A stretch of 64,000 nucleotides of DNA, taken from NCBI RefSeq assembly GCF_000814825.1, contig NZ_CP009302.1:1426001-1490000 (forward strand), in the 5' to 3' direction. Below are positions 26,486-35,176 of the stretch, in pieces (position 1 is the stretch's first letter; every line of letters begins with the position of its first letter). Under the pieces are notes generated by a model that did no database searches, was not told where the DNA came from, and was given only the letters and a program-made list of their open reading frames with translations. The stretch is from Berryella intestinalis (GTDB lineage Bacteria; Actinomycetota; Coriobacteriia; Coriobacteriales; Eggerthellaceae). A program made the position numbers and the translations under genes.

Positions 26486-27169
26486 ATGACTTCCGCACTC
26501 ATCGAAAACCTGAAAGGCGCGCTGATCGTCAGCTGCCAAGCGTACGTGGGAGAGCCGCTGCGCCATCCCGAGACCATGGCCCAGATGGCGCGGGCAGCCG
26601 AACTGGGAGGGGCCAAAGCCATCCGCTGCCAGGGGCTTTCGGACATCGCCGCCATCAAGGGGCGCGTCGAGGTCCCGGTGATCGGGCTGTGGAAGGAAGG
26701 TCACGAGGGCGTCTACATCACGCCCACCCTGCGCCATGCGATCGCCTGCGTGAACGCCGGAGCCGATATCGTCGCCATCGACGCAACCGACCGGCCCCGG
26801 CCCGACGGGCGCACGTTCGAGCAAACCGTGAACGACCTGCGTGCGCAGTGCGAAACCCTCGTCATGGCCGACTGCGCCACCATCGAAGACATCCGCCGCG
26901 CCGTCGCCATCGGATGCGACCTGGTCTCCACCACGCTCTCGCACGGAGTGGCGGCCATCGACTGCACGGCTGCCGACGGCCCCGACCTCGATCTTTTGCG
27001 CCGGGCATGCGAGGAGTTCCCGGGACATCCCGTCGTATGCGAGGGCCGCGTGCACGCGCCCCAAGACGTCGCCGACGCCCTGGAGGCGGGCGCCTGGGCC
27101 GTCGTCGTGGGGACCGCCATCACGCACCCGACTTCCATCACATCGTGGTTCGTCGAAGCCACTAAGTAA
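26486..27169 (+). CDS. nanE: N-acetylmannosamine-6-phosphate 2-epimerase
   Basis: 227 residues, TIM barrel. Characteristic stretches are LIVSCQAYVGEPLRHPETMAQ with ARAAELGGAKAIRCQG, PVIGLWKEG, IVAIDATDRPRPDG and VVGTAITHPTSITSWF. NanE turns ManNAc-6-phosphate into GlcNAc-6-phosphate, the substrate of NagA encoded nearby on the other strand. The start at 26486 sits behind AAGGAG; an upstream in-frame ATG lies inside the kinase gene. Last gene of the rightward operon. Confidence 0.93.
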   Translation: MTSALIENLKGALIVSCQAYVGEPLRHPETMAQMARAAELGGAKAIRCQGLSDIAAIKGRVEVPVIGLWKEGHEGVYITPTLRHAIACVNAGADIVAIDATDRPRPDGRTFEQTVNDLRAQCETLVMADCATIEDIRRAVAIGCDLVSTTLSHGVAAIDCTAADGPDLDLLRRACEEFPGHPVVCEGRVHAPQDVADALEAGAWAVVVGTAITHPTSITSWFVEATK

Positions 27170-27193
27170 AGCCGGATGGAAACCGAAAAGCAG

Positions 27194-27223
27194 CGAGGAC
27201 CCCGAGATATCTCGGGGTCCTCG
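27194..27223. terminator. Perfect palindrome between converging nanE and membrane protein gene
   Basis: Fifteen bases (CGAGGACCCCGAGAT) are followed at once by their exact reverse complement. The T tract is poor on both sides. Position between converging genes makes a two-way terminator likely. Confidence 0.6.
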
Positions 27224-27254
27224 TCGTTCAACGGCGACACGCGATCTTCAGGCG

Positions 27255-27965
27255 TCAGAGCACCAGTATGCAGAAAGCGACGAAGCCCGCCATCGCCGCC
27301 GTGAACGCGATCAACCCCCGCTTCGCGCGGCGATGCGCGAAGTTGAGCGTCATCCCGATCCCGCCGTATTCCCGGGGAACGAACAGACGCGGGTCGGCGG
27401 GGTTCGAGTAGACCACCCCGCCCCTCCATGCTTTCGGATCCGCAGGCGAAACCGCGTCCCATACGCGCTTGAACTGCGAGTAGTGGCGTATCATCGGAAC
27501 CAGGAAGCCGACCGAGAGCGCGACGGAGCCCGCAACCACGGCCACGCAGGACAATTCGAGAGCGCGTACCGATACGAATCCCCAGGCAAGCCCGAACCCC
27601 ACGACAGCGGAAAAGCCGGCGCTCGAAACGAACCACCAACGCTGCACGGCCCGATGCGATCGCAGGAACTCGTCGCTGGGGGATTCGTCCGCGTATAGGA
27701 AGTTCTCGCGCAGGCCGTAGGCGAACATCGCCTGCATCGACGTGAAGAGCGCGCAGCAGAAGGCGAAGATCGAAAGGGGTCCGAGCATCAAAAAAGGCGT
27801 CTTGACCCGCAACCGATCGACCCCGTTGGCACCTAGATGCACGGCGACGCTGTCGGGGATGCTCGGATACACCGCTGCGCAGAATACCGCCAGCGAGGCG
27901 AACAGCAGCGCCCAGACCACGAAGTGGCTTCTGGGGATCCTGATAGCCGCCGTCCTGTCGCCCAT
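27255..27965 (-). CDS. Membrane protein with DUF1648-like N-terminus
   Basis: 236 residues with about five hydrophobic segments. The opening (RSHFVVWALLFASLAVFCAA followed by YPSIPDSVAVHLGANGVDR) matches the DUF1648/SdpI-like pattern, where a short extracellular loop carries P-x-x-P-x-H-x-x-x-x-G. The second half includes SNPADPRLFVPREYGGIGMTLNFAHRRAKRG, resembling the DUF5808 type cytoplasmic loop. Function unknown; some relatives are immunity or sensor proteins for toxic peptides. AAGGAG precedes the ATG. It separates the nan operon from nagA and may be an insertion into that locus. Confidence 0.65.
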   Translation of the reverse strand: MGDRTAAIRIPRSHFVVWALLFASLAVFCAAVYPSIPDSVAVHLGANGVDRLRVKTPFLMLGPLSIFAFCCALFTSMQAMFAYGLRENFLYADESPSDEFLRSHRAVQRWWFVSSAGFSAVVGFGLAWGFVSVRALELSCVAVVAGSVALSVGFLVPMIRHYSQFKRVWDAVSPADPKAWRGGVVYSNPADPRLFVPREYGGIGMTLNFAHRRAKRGLIAFTAAMAGFVAFCILVL

Positions 27966-28021
27966 CCCATCTCCTTCGCATGAACCCGATCGCCCTCGAA
28001 GGAAAGCGCTTCGGATGAGCG

Positions 28022-29155
28022 CTATATCGCCCTGCCCCGCACGATAACGCGCTCGATGTTCACCTCATCGTCCAACACTACCAGATCGGCGATGTACCCG
28101 GGCTTGATGAAGCCGCGCTCGCCGTCGATGCCCAGCGCGCGCGCCGGGTTCTCTGACGATGCGCGCACGGCGCTTTCCAGCGGAACGCCCATGTCGCGCA
28201 CGGCTATGCGGAAACACCCCATCTGATCGGTCACGCTGCCGGCCAGCGTGCCGCTTTCGAGCCGGGCCCTGTTCCCCTCGACGTGCACCTTCTGCCCGCC
28301 CAGCGAATACTCGCCATCATCCAGACCGGCGGCCTCCATCGTGTCCGAAATGATCATCAAGCGGTCGTCGCCGAACAGCTTGAACATCGCGCGCACCATC
28401 GCGGGATGGATGTGCACCCCGTCGGTGATGATCTCGGCCATCACATGATCGCAGTCGGCTGCGGCGGCGATGGGACCCGGATCGCGGTGGTGCAAAGGCG
28501 CCATGGCGTTGCACAGGTGCGTGACATGGTTCGCCCCCGCCTGAAACGCGGCGAGCGCCTGGTCGTAGTCCGCGCAGGTATGAGCCACCGACACGCGCAC
28601 ATCTCCCGCCACCTCGCGCGTGAACGCGAGCGCACCCTCTTCTTCGGGAGCGATGTCCACGATCTTCACCAGACCGCCCGAACGCTCCTGCAGACGGCGG
28701 AAAAACCCGCTGTCGCACTTCACCACGTAGGCGGGGTTCTGCGCGCCGATCTTGCCGTGCGAGATGAACGGGCCCTCCATGTTGATGCCCACCAGCTGCG
28801 ATTCGCAAGCCGCCGGCTCAAACGCGCGCGCCGCATCCATCACCCGGCCCAGAACGTCTTCGGGAAACGTCATGGTGGTCGGGCATATCGACGTCACGCC
28901 GCGCGAAGCCTCGTACGCGGCGATGGCGTGGATGGCCTCGTCGGTCCCCTCGCAGAAATCCCTCCCCATGCAGCCATGGAAATGCACGTCTATCAAACCG
29001 GGAACGACGGTGCACCCCGCCGCGTCGACATCGCCCTCGCCCACCGGCGACGCGCCGCTGCGCGCCTCGAGCGCCCGAATGCGCCCGTCCTCGATATCCA
29101 CGTCGGCATCGACGAGGCGGCCTTCCGAGAAAACGCGGCCGTTGACTACACGCAT
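28022..29155 (-). CDS. nagA: N-acetylglucosamine-6-phosphate deacetylase
   Basis: 377 residues, amidohydrolase fold. GLIDVHFHGCMGRDF holds the HxH pair, AEIITDGVHIHP and the catalytic Asp in ISDTMEAAGLDDG follow, and the family C-terminus ENPARALGIDGERGFIKPGYIADLVVLD is present. It removes acetate from GlcNAc-6-phosphate, giving glucosamine-6-phosphate. Its start overlaps the end of nagB by ten bases, so the two are translated together. Confidence 0.95.
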   Translation of the reverse strand: MRVVNGRVFSEGRLVDADVDIEDGRIRALEARSGASPVGEGDVDAAGCTVVPGLIDVHFHGCMGRDFCEGTDEAIHAIAAYEASRGVTSICPTTMTFPEDVLGRVMDAARAFEPAACESQLVGINMEGPFISHGKIGAQNPAYVVKCDSGFFRRLQERSGGLVKIVDIAPEEEGALAFTREVAGDVRVSVAHTCADYDQALAAFQAGANHVTHLCNAMAPLHHRDPGPIAAAADCDHVMAEIITDGVHIHPAMVRAMFKLFGDDRLMIISDTMEAAGLDDGEYSLGGQKVHVEGNRARLESGTLAGSVTDQMGCFRIAVRDMGVPLESAVRASSENPARALGIDGERGFIKPGYIADLVVLDDEVNIERVIVRGRAI

Positions 29156-29874
29156 AGGGCACCGGCTTCCTCGTCCACGATGACGGTGACGTTGGGGTGC
29201 AGCTGGAGGATCGAAGCGGGGACCTGGGGGGTCACCGGGCCGAAGAAGGCGTCGTAGACGATCTGCGCCTTATCGGAGCCGCTTGCCACCACCAGGATCT
29301 CCGCAGCGTGCATGATGGTGCCCACCCCCATGGTGTAGGCTTCGCGCGGCACCTCGTCGATATGGTCGAACAGACGGCTGTTCGCCTCGATAGTGCGTTC
29401 GTGAAGCTTCACGAGGTGGGTGTTCACGGGGAATTCGTCGCTGGGTTCGTTGAAGCCGATATGGCCGTTGTGCCCCAGGCCCAAAAGCTGCAGATCGATG
29501 CCGCCCGCTTCGAAGATGCTCTGCTCGTAGTCCCAGCAAGCCGCTTCGGCGTCGTCGTTGGCCCCGTCGGGCACATGAGTGGCCGCAGGATCGATGTCCA
29601 CCAGATCGAACAGGTGCTTCTGCATGAAATGCCGATAGCTCTGCTCGTGATCGCCCGCAAGCCCGCGATACTCGTCCAGATTGTACGTGGACACTTCCCC
29701 GAAGCTGATCTCGCCCGCGTTGCAGTCGCTCACGAGCTCGGCGTACAGGCCGATCGGAGTCGAGCCGGTCGCGAGGCCCAGCACGCAGCGGGGGTCCTCC
29801 TTGATGCGCGACGCGATCACGTCGGCGGCGGCGCGGCTCATGGCCGCGTAATCATCGGTGATGACGATGTTCAA
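29146..29874 (-). CDS. nagB: Glucosamine-6-phosphate deaminase
   Basis: 242 residues. Landmarks: LGLATGSTPIGLYAEL, STYNLDEYRGL with the catalytic Asp, and LLGLGHNGHIGFNEPSDEF with the catalytic His and Glu. It converts glucosamine-6-phosphate to fructose-6-phosphate and ammonia, the last step from sialate or GlcNAc to glycolysis. It is shorter than E. coli NagB (266) and lacks part of the C-terminal allosteric tail, like the monomeric Gram-positive enzymes. First gene of the nagBA pair; AAGGAGCT precedes the ATG. Confidence 0.95.
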   Translation of the reverse strand: MNIVITDDYAAMSRAAADVIASRIKEDPRCVLGLATGSTPIGLYAELVSDCNAGEISFGEVSTYNLDEYRGLAGDHEQSYRHFMQKHLFDLVDIDPAATHVPDGANDDAEAACWDYEQSIFEAGGIDLQLLGLGHNGHIGFNEPSDEFPVNTHLVKLHERTIEANSRLFDHIDEVPREAYTMGVGTIMHAAEILVVASGSDKAQIVYDAFFGPVTPQVPASILQLHPNVTVIVDEEAGALCV

Positions 29875-29958
29875 GACATCAGCTCCTTAATCGTGGGACC
29901 GAAACGGACGGAGGCCGGGTCGGGGTGCGAACCGGACGGGCGATCCCGATCATCCCGT

Positions 29959-29967
29959 ATTCTATCA
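29959..29967 (-). promoter_or_regulatory. Extended -10 box upstream of nagBA
   Basis: On the minus strand TGATAGAAT reads as an extended -10 (TGn then TAGAAT), about 85 bases before nagB. The -35 is not recognisable. Confidence 0.4.
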
Positions 29968-30001
29968 GCCCGCGCGCATGAGGCCGGAAAGCTTTGCGCG
30001 C

Positions 30002-30072
30002 AAAAAAGCCCCCGGAAGCGCCGCTTGCGGATACCGGCGAGACCGGACGCCCGAAGCGGCCCTCCAGGGGCT
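30002..30072 (-). terminator. Long terminator hairpin of adk
   Basis: On the minus strand AGCCCCTGG pairs with CCGGGGGC immediately before T6. Inside it GCCGCTT and AAGCGGC form a second stem. It begins 13 bases after the adk stop. The stacked structure with a U6 tail fits an intrinsic terminator with a branched loop. Confidence 0.55.
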
Positions 30073-30085
30073 CGTTCAGCGGAGG

Positions 30086-30712
30086 CTACAGCCCCAGCGC
30101 CTTTTTGACGTCGGCGTACACCTCTTCGACGTCACGGTCGCCATCGATGGAAACCAGCAGGTCGCACCCGCGGTAGTAATCGATCAGGGGAGCCGTGGAC
30201 TTCTCGTACACGTCGAGGCGGTTGCGAACCGTGGTCTCGTTGTCGTCGTCGCGCTGGTACATCTCGCCCGAGCACTTGGGGCAGGTCGCATCGGCGGCCG
30301 AACCGATGTAGCCGCAGTCGCGGCACATGCGGCGCGAGGTCAGACGGCCGATGATGACCTCGAAATCGACGTCCACCAGCAGCGCGGCGTCAAGCGGACG
30401 CTCGAGTTTGCCCAGTTCGGCATCGAGCGCGACCGCCTGGGCGGACGTGCGGGGGAAACCGTCCAGGATGAAGCCGCGCGCGGTATCGGGCTCCTGCAGG
30501 CGCTCGGTCACCAACCCGATGATGACCTCGTCGGGAACCAGGTCGCCGGCGTCCATGTACGATTTCGCCTTCTTGCCGAGCGGCGTGCCGGCCTTCACGG
30601 CAGCGCGCAGCATATCGCCTGTCGAGATATGCGGCGTCCCGAACTCTTCGACCAGCTTGGCAGCCTGAGTTCCCTTGCCCGCACCCGGAGCACCCAACAA
30701 GACAATGTTCAT
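30086..30712 (-). CDS. adk: Adenylate kinase
   Basis: 208 residues. P-loop GAPGAGKGTQA (7-17), ISTGDMLR, DGFPRTSAQA, and a LID with four zinc-binding Cys (CRDCGYIG and CPKC) as in Gram-positive and thermophilic enzymes. It catalyses 2 ADP = ATP + AMP. In many bacteria adk lies in the spc ribosomal operon after secY; here it stands alone with its own terminator. A TACAAT box on the minus strand at 30749-30754 may be its -10, with a poor -35. Confidence 0.97.
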   Translation of the reverse strand: MNIVLLGAPGAGKGTQAAKLVEEFGTPHISTGDMLRAAVKAGTPLGKKAKSYMDAGDLVPDEVIIGLVTERLQEPDTARGFILDGFPRTSAQAVALDAELGKLERPLDAALLVDVDFEVIIGRLTSRRMCRDCGYIGSAADATCPKCSGEMYQRDDDNETTVRNRLDVYEKSTAPLIDYYRGCDLLVSIDGDRDVEEVYADVKKALGL

Positions 30713-30890
30713 AGCAGCTCGTCCTTTCGTTGAACAATCGGTGCCCTCATTGTATCAAACGGCGGGCGCAGGCCCACAACCTGCGGGCCCGCATCGCGCG
30801 AAAACCCCTCGTTCCTTCGCAAACGGTTGACTTTGGCGAAGCGGCGCGTCAGCATAGCGGTCAAATGCGATTTTGACGAAGGAGGTCGCC

Positions 30891-31781
30891 ATGCGTTACT
30901 ACGCCATGATTATCACCGCAACAATAATCTGGGGGAGCACCTTCGTCCTCGTCAAAGACATCACCGAGGTGCTGGGGCCGGCGTGGCTCGTGGGGATCCG
31001 CTTCGCCCTGGCGGCCGTCATCCTGGCCCTGTTCTTCTTCAAAGAGCGCGATGTCTACCTCGACAAGCGCAATGCGCTGTACGGCTGCGTATGCGGGTTC
31101 GTGCTGTTCGCCGGGTACTACGTGCAAACCGTCGGGATCACCGACACCACGCCGGGGAAAAACGCGTTCCTCACGGCGACGTACTGCGTGATCGTCCCGT
31201 TTTCCGCTTGGCTGCTGATGCGCCGGCGCCCCACGCGGTTTTCCATCGCCGGGGCCGCCATCGCGCTCACCGGCATCGGCCTCATCAGCCTGAACGGGGA
31301 CTTCACCATGAGGTTCGGCGACGCGCTCTCGCTGGGCTGCGCGTTTTTCTTCGCCCTGCACATCACCCTGATCTCGATGCTCACCTCCGAGAAGAACGCC
31401 CTGGCCATCACCATCTGGCAGTTCGCCGTGGTGGGGGCATGCGGGCTGACCGTGGCGGCGCTCACCGAGCCCGTCCCCGATCTGGCGCGCTTCGGACTCG
31501 ACGACGTGCTGGTGATGGGATACCTCACCGTGTTCGCGACCGCGCTGGCCCTGCTCATGCAGAACACCGCCCAGCCCCACATGACGCCGGCGACCGCTTC
31601 GCTGATCCTCACGTTCGAGTCGGTGTTCGGCGCCTCGTTCAGCATCCTTCTGGGGGCAGAAGAGCTCACGCTGCGGCTGTTCGTCGGGTTCGCGCTCGTG
31701 TTCTCCAGCGTCTTGGTGGCCGAGGTGCTGCCCGCCTGGCTGGACAAGAGGCGCCGGCTTGCCGCGGAAACGGCCTCGTAG
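30891..31781 (+). CDS. EamA/DMT-superfamily exporter
   Basis: 296 residues with ten hydrophobic segments arranged as two EamA repeats (residues about 1-140 and 145-290). Typical features are the start YYAMIITATIIWGSTFVLVK, GITDTTPGKNAFLTATYCVI in the first half and LTFESVFGASFSILLGAEELT in the second. Family members export amino acids or other metabolites; the substrate is unknown. ATG at 30891 follows GAAGGAGG; an in-frame TTG six codons earlier overlaps that site and is not used. It stands alone, converging on trmL. Confidence 0.88.
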   Translation: MRYYAMIITATIIWGSTFVLVKDITEVLGPAWLVGIRFALAAVILALFFFKERDVYLDKRNALYGCVCGFVLFAGYYVQTVGITDTTPGKNAFLTATYCVIVPFSAWLLMRRRPTRFSIAGAAIALTGIGLISLNGDFTMRFGDALSLGCAFFFALHITLISMLTSEKNALAITIWQFAVVGACGLTVAALTEPVPDLARFGLDDVLVMGYLTVFATALALLMQNTAQPHMTPATASLILTFESVFGASFSILLGAEELTLRLFVGFALVFSSVLVAEVLPAWLDKRRRLAAETAS

Positions 31782-31875
31782 CCAAACCCCCTCGTAACAG
31801 GACCGCCGCGCCGTCTGGTACGGCGCATTGCCGAGCGAAGTCGACTGCGCGGCGCGGCGCTCCCGCAAAGCCCCC

Positions 31876-32382
31876 TTACACCAGATCGGGGAAACCCTGC
31901 TGGGAAAGCGCCCGGTACACCGCGATCGCAACCGCGTTCGACAGGTTGAGGCTGCGCTGCTCGGCGCGCATCGGTATGCGCACGCACCCGTCGGGAAACC
32001 GGGCGAGCAGCGCCGCATCCAAGCCCCGGCTCTCGCGTCCGAACAGGAGGAAATCGCCCGCCCCGTAGCATGCGTCGGCGTAGGAGCGCGCGGCCTTTCC
32101 CGTGAACAGATGCAGCCGATCCGCACCGTGAGCTTCCAGGAACGCCTCGACGCACGGCCATTTCACGATGTCCGCATCGTCCCAGTAGTCGCACCCCGCG
32201 CGCTGGAGGTTTCTCTGCGAGAGGTTGAAGCCCATAGGCTCGATCAGGTGGAGCTGCGCGCCCGTGCAGGCGCAGGTGCGCACGACGTTGCCGGCGTTTT
32301 GCGGTATCTCGGGCTCGACCAGAACGACGTTGACGCGCGCAGGGCGTACCGCCGCCGGATCGGCGACCCCCATCAGCCCCAT
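31876..32382 (-). CDS. trmL: tRNA (cytidine/uridine(34)-2'-O)-methyltransferase TrmL
   Basis: 168 residues of the SPOUT class. Motifs: VVLVEPEIPQNAGNVVRTC (N-terminal, with the conserved Asn-x-Gly-Asn), LIEPMGFNLSQRNLQRAG, LLFGRESRGLD and the knotted C-terminus CVRIPMRAEQRSLNLSNAV. It methylates the wobble ribose of tRNA-Leu. The ATG overlaps the stop of the upstream ABC-F gene (TGATG), so the two are coupled. Another in-frame ATG lies three codons later. Confidence 0.93.
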   Translation of the reverse strand: MGLMGVADPAAVRPARVNVVLVEPEIPQNAGNVVRTCACTGAQLHLIEPMGFNLSQRNLQRAGCDYWDDADIVKWPCVEAFLEAHGADRLHLFTGKAARSYADACYGAGDFLLFGRESRGLDAALLARFPDGCVRIPMRAEQRSLNLSNAVAIAVYRALSQQGFPDLV

Positions 32383-34376
32383 CACAGACCTTCCTGCTGG
32401 CGGGCCACTTCTTGCTCCACTTCCTCGTTCAGCTCGAACCACTCCTCCTCGGCGGCGGCGATGCGCGCCTTGAGCTTCGCATGCTCGGCCACGACATCGG
32501 ACGTCGCGTCCTCGTTCACGTAGAACGACGGATCGGCCAGCATATCCAGCAGCTCGGCCATGCGCGCGTTGTCCCGCTCGAGCTGCTTGTCCAGCTCGGC
32601 TATGCGCTTGCGCTGCATCTTGGAAGCGGCGTAGGCCCGGTTGCGGGCCTCGGCTTCGCGGCGCTTCTGCTCTTTGCTCTTGTATCCCGAAGGGGAGCTC
32701 GGAGCCGAAGCCTGGTCCCGCTTGGCCGCCGGCGAGGGCTTGCCCGCCCCCGACGGAGCCGAAGGGGCTGCCGATGCCGCCTCGATCTGCCCGGTCTTCT
32801 CCAGATAGTAGTCGTAGTCGCCCGCATAGTCGGTGATCTTGCCGTCCACCACCTCCACGATGCGGTTGGCCACGCCCCTGATGAGGTGCCGGTCGTGCGT
32901 GATCAGCAGGATCGTGCCCTCGAAGTGCTGCAGAGCCTGCTCCAGCACATCGGCGCTGGATATGTCCAGGTGGTTGGTGGGCTCGTCCAAACACAGCAGA
33001 GGACGCGGCGCCACCAGCATCTTGGCCAAAGCGAGGCGTCCCTTCTCGCCTCCGGACAGCACGCCCACCTTCTTCTCCACGTCGTCGCCGTGGAACAGAA
33101 ACGCGCCCAGAAGCGAGCGCACCTGCGAGATGGTCCAGCCGGGCGCCACCCGATCGAGCTCCTCGAATACGGTGTTTCCCGGATGCAGCTGATCGAGCTG
33201 GTGCTGGGCGTAGTAGGTCTTCGACACCTTCGTGCCGTACGCGATCGTTCCCGCATCGGGCGCGAGCTGCCCGGCCACCATCTTCAGCAGCGTCGACTTG
33301 CCCGCGCCGTTCGGACCGACCAGCGCGATCTTGTCTCCGCGGTACATCTTGAAATCCACGCCGTCGTACACCGTGTGGTCGCCGTAGCGCTTCGTCAGCC
33401 CTCGGGCGATCACCACCTCGTCGCCCGTGCGTTCGGGCTGCTTGAAGTTGAAATGGACGGTTTTGCGCTCCTCGGGGACGGCGACCAGCTCTTCTTTGAG
33501 CTTTTCGGCCTTGCGGGCGCGGTCCTGGGCCTGCTTGGCCTTCGTCGCCTTGTAGCGGAACTTCTCGACGAACGCCTCCAGCCGCGCTATCTCCTCGAGC
33601 TGCTGTTTGCGTTCGACCTTCAACCGCTCGATGCGCTCGTCGCGCGCCTTCAGATAGGACGAATAGTTGCCCTTGTACAGGCTGACCGCGCCGTTTTCGA
33701 TCTCGGCCACGCGGTCGACCATGTTGTCCATGAAATCCCGGTCGTGACTGACCACCACGATGCTGCCGGCGTATCCGCGCAGAAAGCCCTCCAGCCACTT
33801 GACGCTTTCCAGGTCCAGGTGGTTGGTGGGCTCGTCCAAAAGCAGGACCTCGGGGTTTCTCACCAGAAGCTTCGCAAGCGCGATGCGCATCTGCCAACCG
33901 CCAGAGAACTCGCTGGTCGAGCGCGAAAGGTCGCCCTCTTTGAACCCGAGGCCGAACATCACGGCGCGCACCTTCGACTCGATGGTGTACCCGCCCAGGT
34001 TCTCGTAGGCATCGCGCGCGCGACCGGCGGCGGCCAGCTGCTGCTCGGTGGGGTTCTCGCCCAGCTCGGCCTCGAGCGCATGGAGGCGGCGCTCGGCCTC
34101 CACGATCTCCACCTGCGACGACATGACCTCGTCGAAAATGGCCCGATCGGCCATCTCGATGGCTTCCTGCTCCAGATAGCCCAGATGGGCCCCCTTGGCC
34201 AGAACCACCCGGCCCGCATCGGCGTCCTCCTGGCCCGAAACGATGCGCAGAAGCGTGGTCTTCCCCGCCCCGTTGGCGCCCACGAGCGCCAGGCGATCGT
34301 ACTCCTCCAGACGGAAGTTGACGTTCTCGAACAGCGTGCGGCCGCCGAACGACTTGGCGATCTGCTCTAACTGCAT
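32382..34376 (-). CDS. ABC-F ribosome-associated ATPase (Uup/YfmR-like)
   Basis: 664 residues with two ABC domains and no membrane part. First: [41 protein letters not shown]. Second: [41 protein letters not shown]. The linker between them is charged and helical. The C-terminal 120 residues hold a Lys/Ser/Pro-rich stretch followed by a coiled coil ([17 protein letters not shown]...), as in Uup and YfmR. Such proteins act at the ribosome E site on stalled complexes; some give antibiotic resistance, but nothing here shows that. The start [12 protein letters not shown] fits the family; 30 in-frame codons upstream do not. Confidence 0.88.
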   Translation of the reverse strand: MQLEQIAKSFGGRTLFENVNFRLEEYDRLALVGANGAGKTTLLRIVSGQEDADAGRVVLAKGAHLGYLEQEAIEMADRAIFDEVMSSQVEIVEAERRLHALEAELGENPTEQQLAAAGRARDAYENLGGYTIESKVRAVMFGLGFKEGDLSRSTSEFSGGWQMRIALAKLLVRNPEVLLLDEPTNHLDLESVKWLEGFLRGYAGSIVVVSHDRDFMDNMVDRVAEIENGAVSLYKGNYSSYLKARDERIERLKVERKQQLEEIARLEAFVEKFRYKATKAKQAQDRARKAEKLKEELVAVPEERKTVHFNFKQPERTGDEVVIARGLTKRYGDHTVYDGVDFKMYRGDKIALVGPNGAGKSTLLKMVAGQLAPDAGTIAYGTKVSKTYYAQHQLDQLHPGNTVFEELDRVAPGWTISQVRSLLGAFLFHGDDVEKKVGVLSGGEKGRLALAKMLVAPRPLLCLDEPTNHLDISSADVLEQALQHFEGTILLITHDRHLIRGVANRIVEVVDGKITDYAGDYDYYLEKTGQIEAASAAPSAPSGAGKPSPAAKRDQASAPSSPSGYKSKEQKRREAEARNRAYAASKMQRKRIAELDKQLERDNARMAELLDMLADPSFYVNEDATSDVVAEHAKLKARIAAAEEEWFELNEEVEQEVARQQEGL

Positions 34377-34432
34377 TATCACGATGGACCGGCCCTTCGT
34401 CCTGCCCGCGCCCGCGCAACGGACGCGGCGGT

Positions 34433-34464
34433 AAACAAAACGAGCCAGGGATATTCCCTGGCTC
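34433..34464 (-). terminator. Terminator of tRNA-Asn
   Basis: On the minus strand a 10-bp perfect stem (GAGCCAGGGA / TCCCTGGCTC) with a 3-base loop is followed by GTTTTGTTTAC. It lies ten bases after the tRNA. Confidence 0.85.
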
Positions 34465-34473
34465 AAAGATTCA

Positions 34474-34548
<75 letters not shown>

Positions 34549-34577
34549 ATAGGCGCTCTCTTAGAACGCAAGAGAGA

Positions 34578-34605
34578 ATTATAGCGGAATACCCGTCGCA
34601 CGCAA
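34578..34605 (-). promoter_or_regulatory. Promoter of tRNA-Asn
   Basis: TTGCGT, 16 bases, TATAAT on the minus strand, 30 bases upstream of the tRNA. Confidence 0.8.
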
Positions 34606-34621
34606 GTGCTTTTTCAAAAAG

Positions 34622-34903
34622 CTACAGGCTCCGCAGGTGCACCGCCTCGTGCTCGATCGACTGCCGTTCGAGGAAGGTCAGGAAGCGGTCGAGCTCGGCG
34701 GCCTCCGTCCTCCACGCGTACCCGCATCCCGCCGAGATATCGCGGGGAATCGACACCAACCGCCCGGCGATACCGTGTCGCTTGCACACATCGCCGCACT
34801 TCATAGCCTCGGTATTCGTATGGAACGTGACGATGACCGCCTTCGGGCCATCGGCGATACGCCCTCGTTCGGCCCCGCTATTTGATGAGAACAACCCAGC
34901 CAT
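34622..34903 (-). CDS. DUF3343 protein (putative Se/S carrier-like)
   Basis: 93 residues. The core AVIVTFHTNTEAMKCGDVCK, with GRLVSIPRDISAGCGYAWR, matches DUF3343, a small domain with two conserved Cys regions (here KCGDVC and AGCGYA) that is proposed to carry selenium or sulfur. The end pairs with DRFLTFLERQSIEHEAV. It overlaps the TusA-like gene by 26 bases and has GAGGG before its ATG. Third gene of a yedE / tusA-like / DUF3343 cassette; a role in handling reduced sulfur or selenium is inferred from the company it keeps. Confidence 0.75.
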   Translation of the reverse strand: MAGLFSSNSGAERGRIADGPKAVIVTFHTNTEAMKCGDVCKRHGIAGRLVSIPRDISAGCGYAWRTEAAELDRFLTFLERQSIEHEAVHLRSL

Positions 34904-35084
34904 CGCCCTCGTAGCCCACCGTCACGTCGCGACCCTCGATCCTCGCCACGCGGGCGATGTTGTCGCGCGCCGAAGCGCTGTCGACGGCGATGGAAACCTC
35001 TTCGGAAGGCGCGTCCTTCATCGCCTTCTTCGCCATGAGCATCGGTTCGGGGCACGACAGGCCCCGTGCATCAAGCTCTATCAT
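34878..35084 (-). CDS. TusA/SirA-family sulfur carrier
   Basis: 68 residues: IELDARGLSCPEPMLMAKKAM contains the diagnostic CPxP motif whose Cys carries a persulfide (or selenium). The start at 35084 follows TAGGAGGATT; twelve upstream codons are not family-like. It lies 92 bases after a YedE-like transporter and overlaps a DUF3343 gene. The longer selenium-linked YedF has an extra C-terminal domain that is missing here, so this is a single-domain form. Confidence 0.88.
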   Translation of the reverse strand: MIELDARGLSCPEPMLMAKKAMKDAPSEEVSIAVDSASARDNIARVARIEGRDVTVGYEGDGWVVLIK

Positions 35085-35176
35085 TGCAATCCTCCTATCT
35101 CGAAACCCTCGCATGTCCAAGCCCGCCCGTCGAACGGCCCTTCGGGGACGGGCCGGGGGCAGCCGGGCGGCATGCG

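Noticed and set aside
32383-34419. Upstream in-frame extension of trmL through the ABC-F gene
   Set aside because: The extension is an out-of-frame reading of the ABC-F gene; TrmL begins at the TGATG junction.
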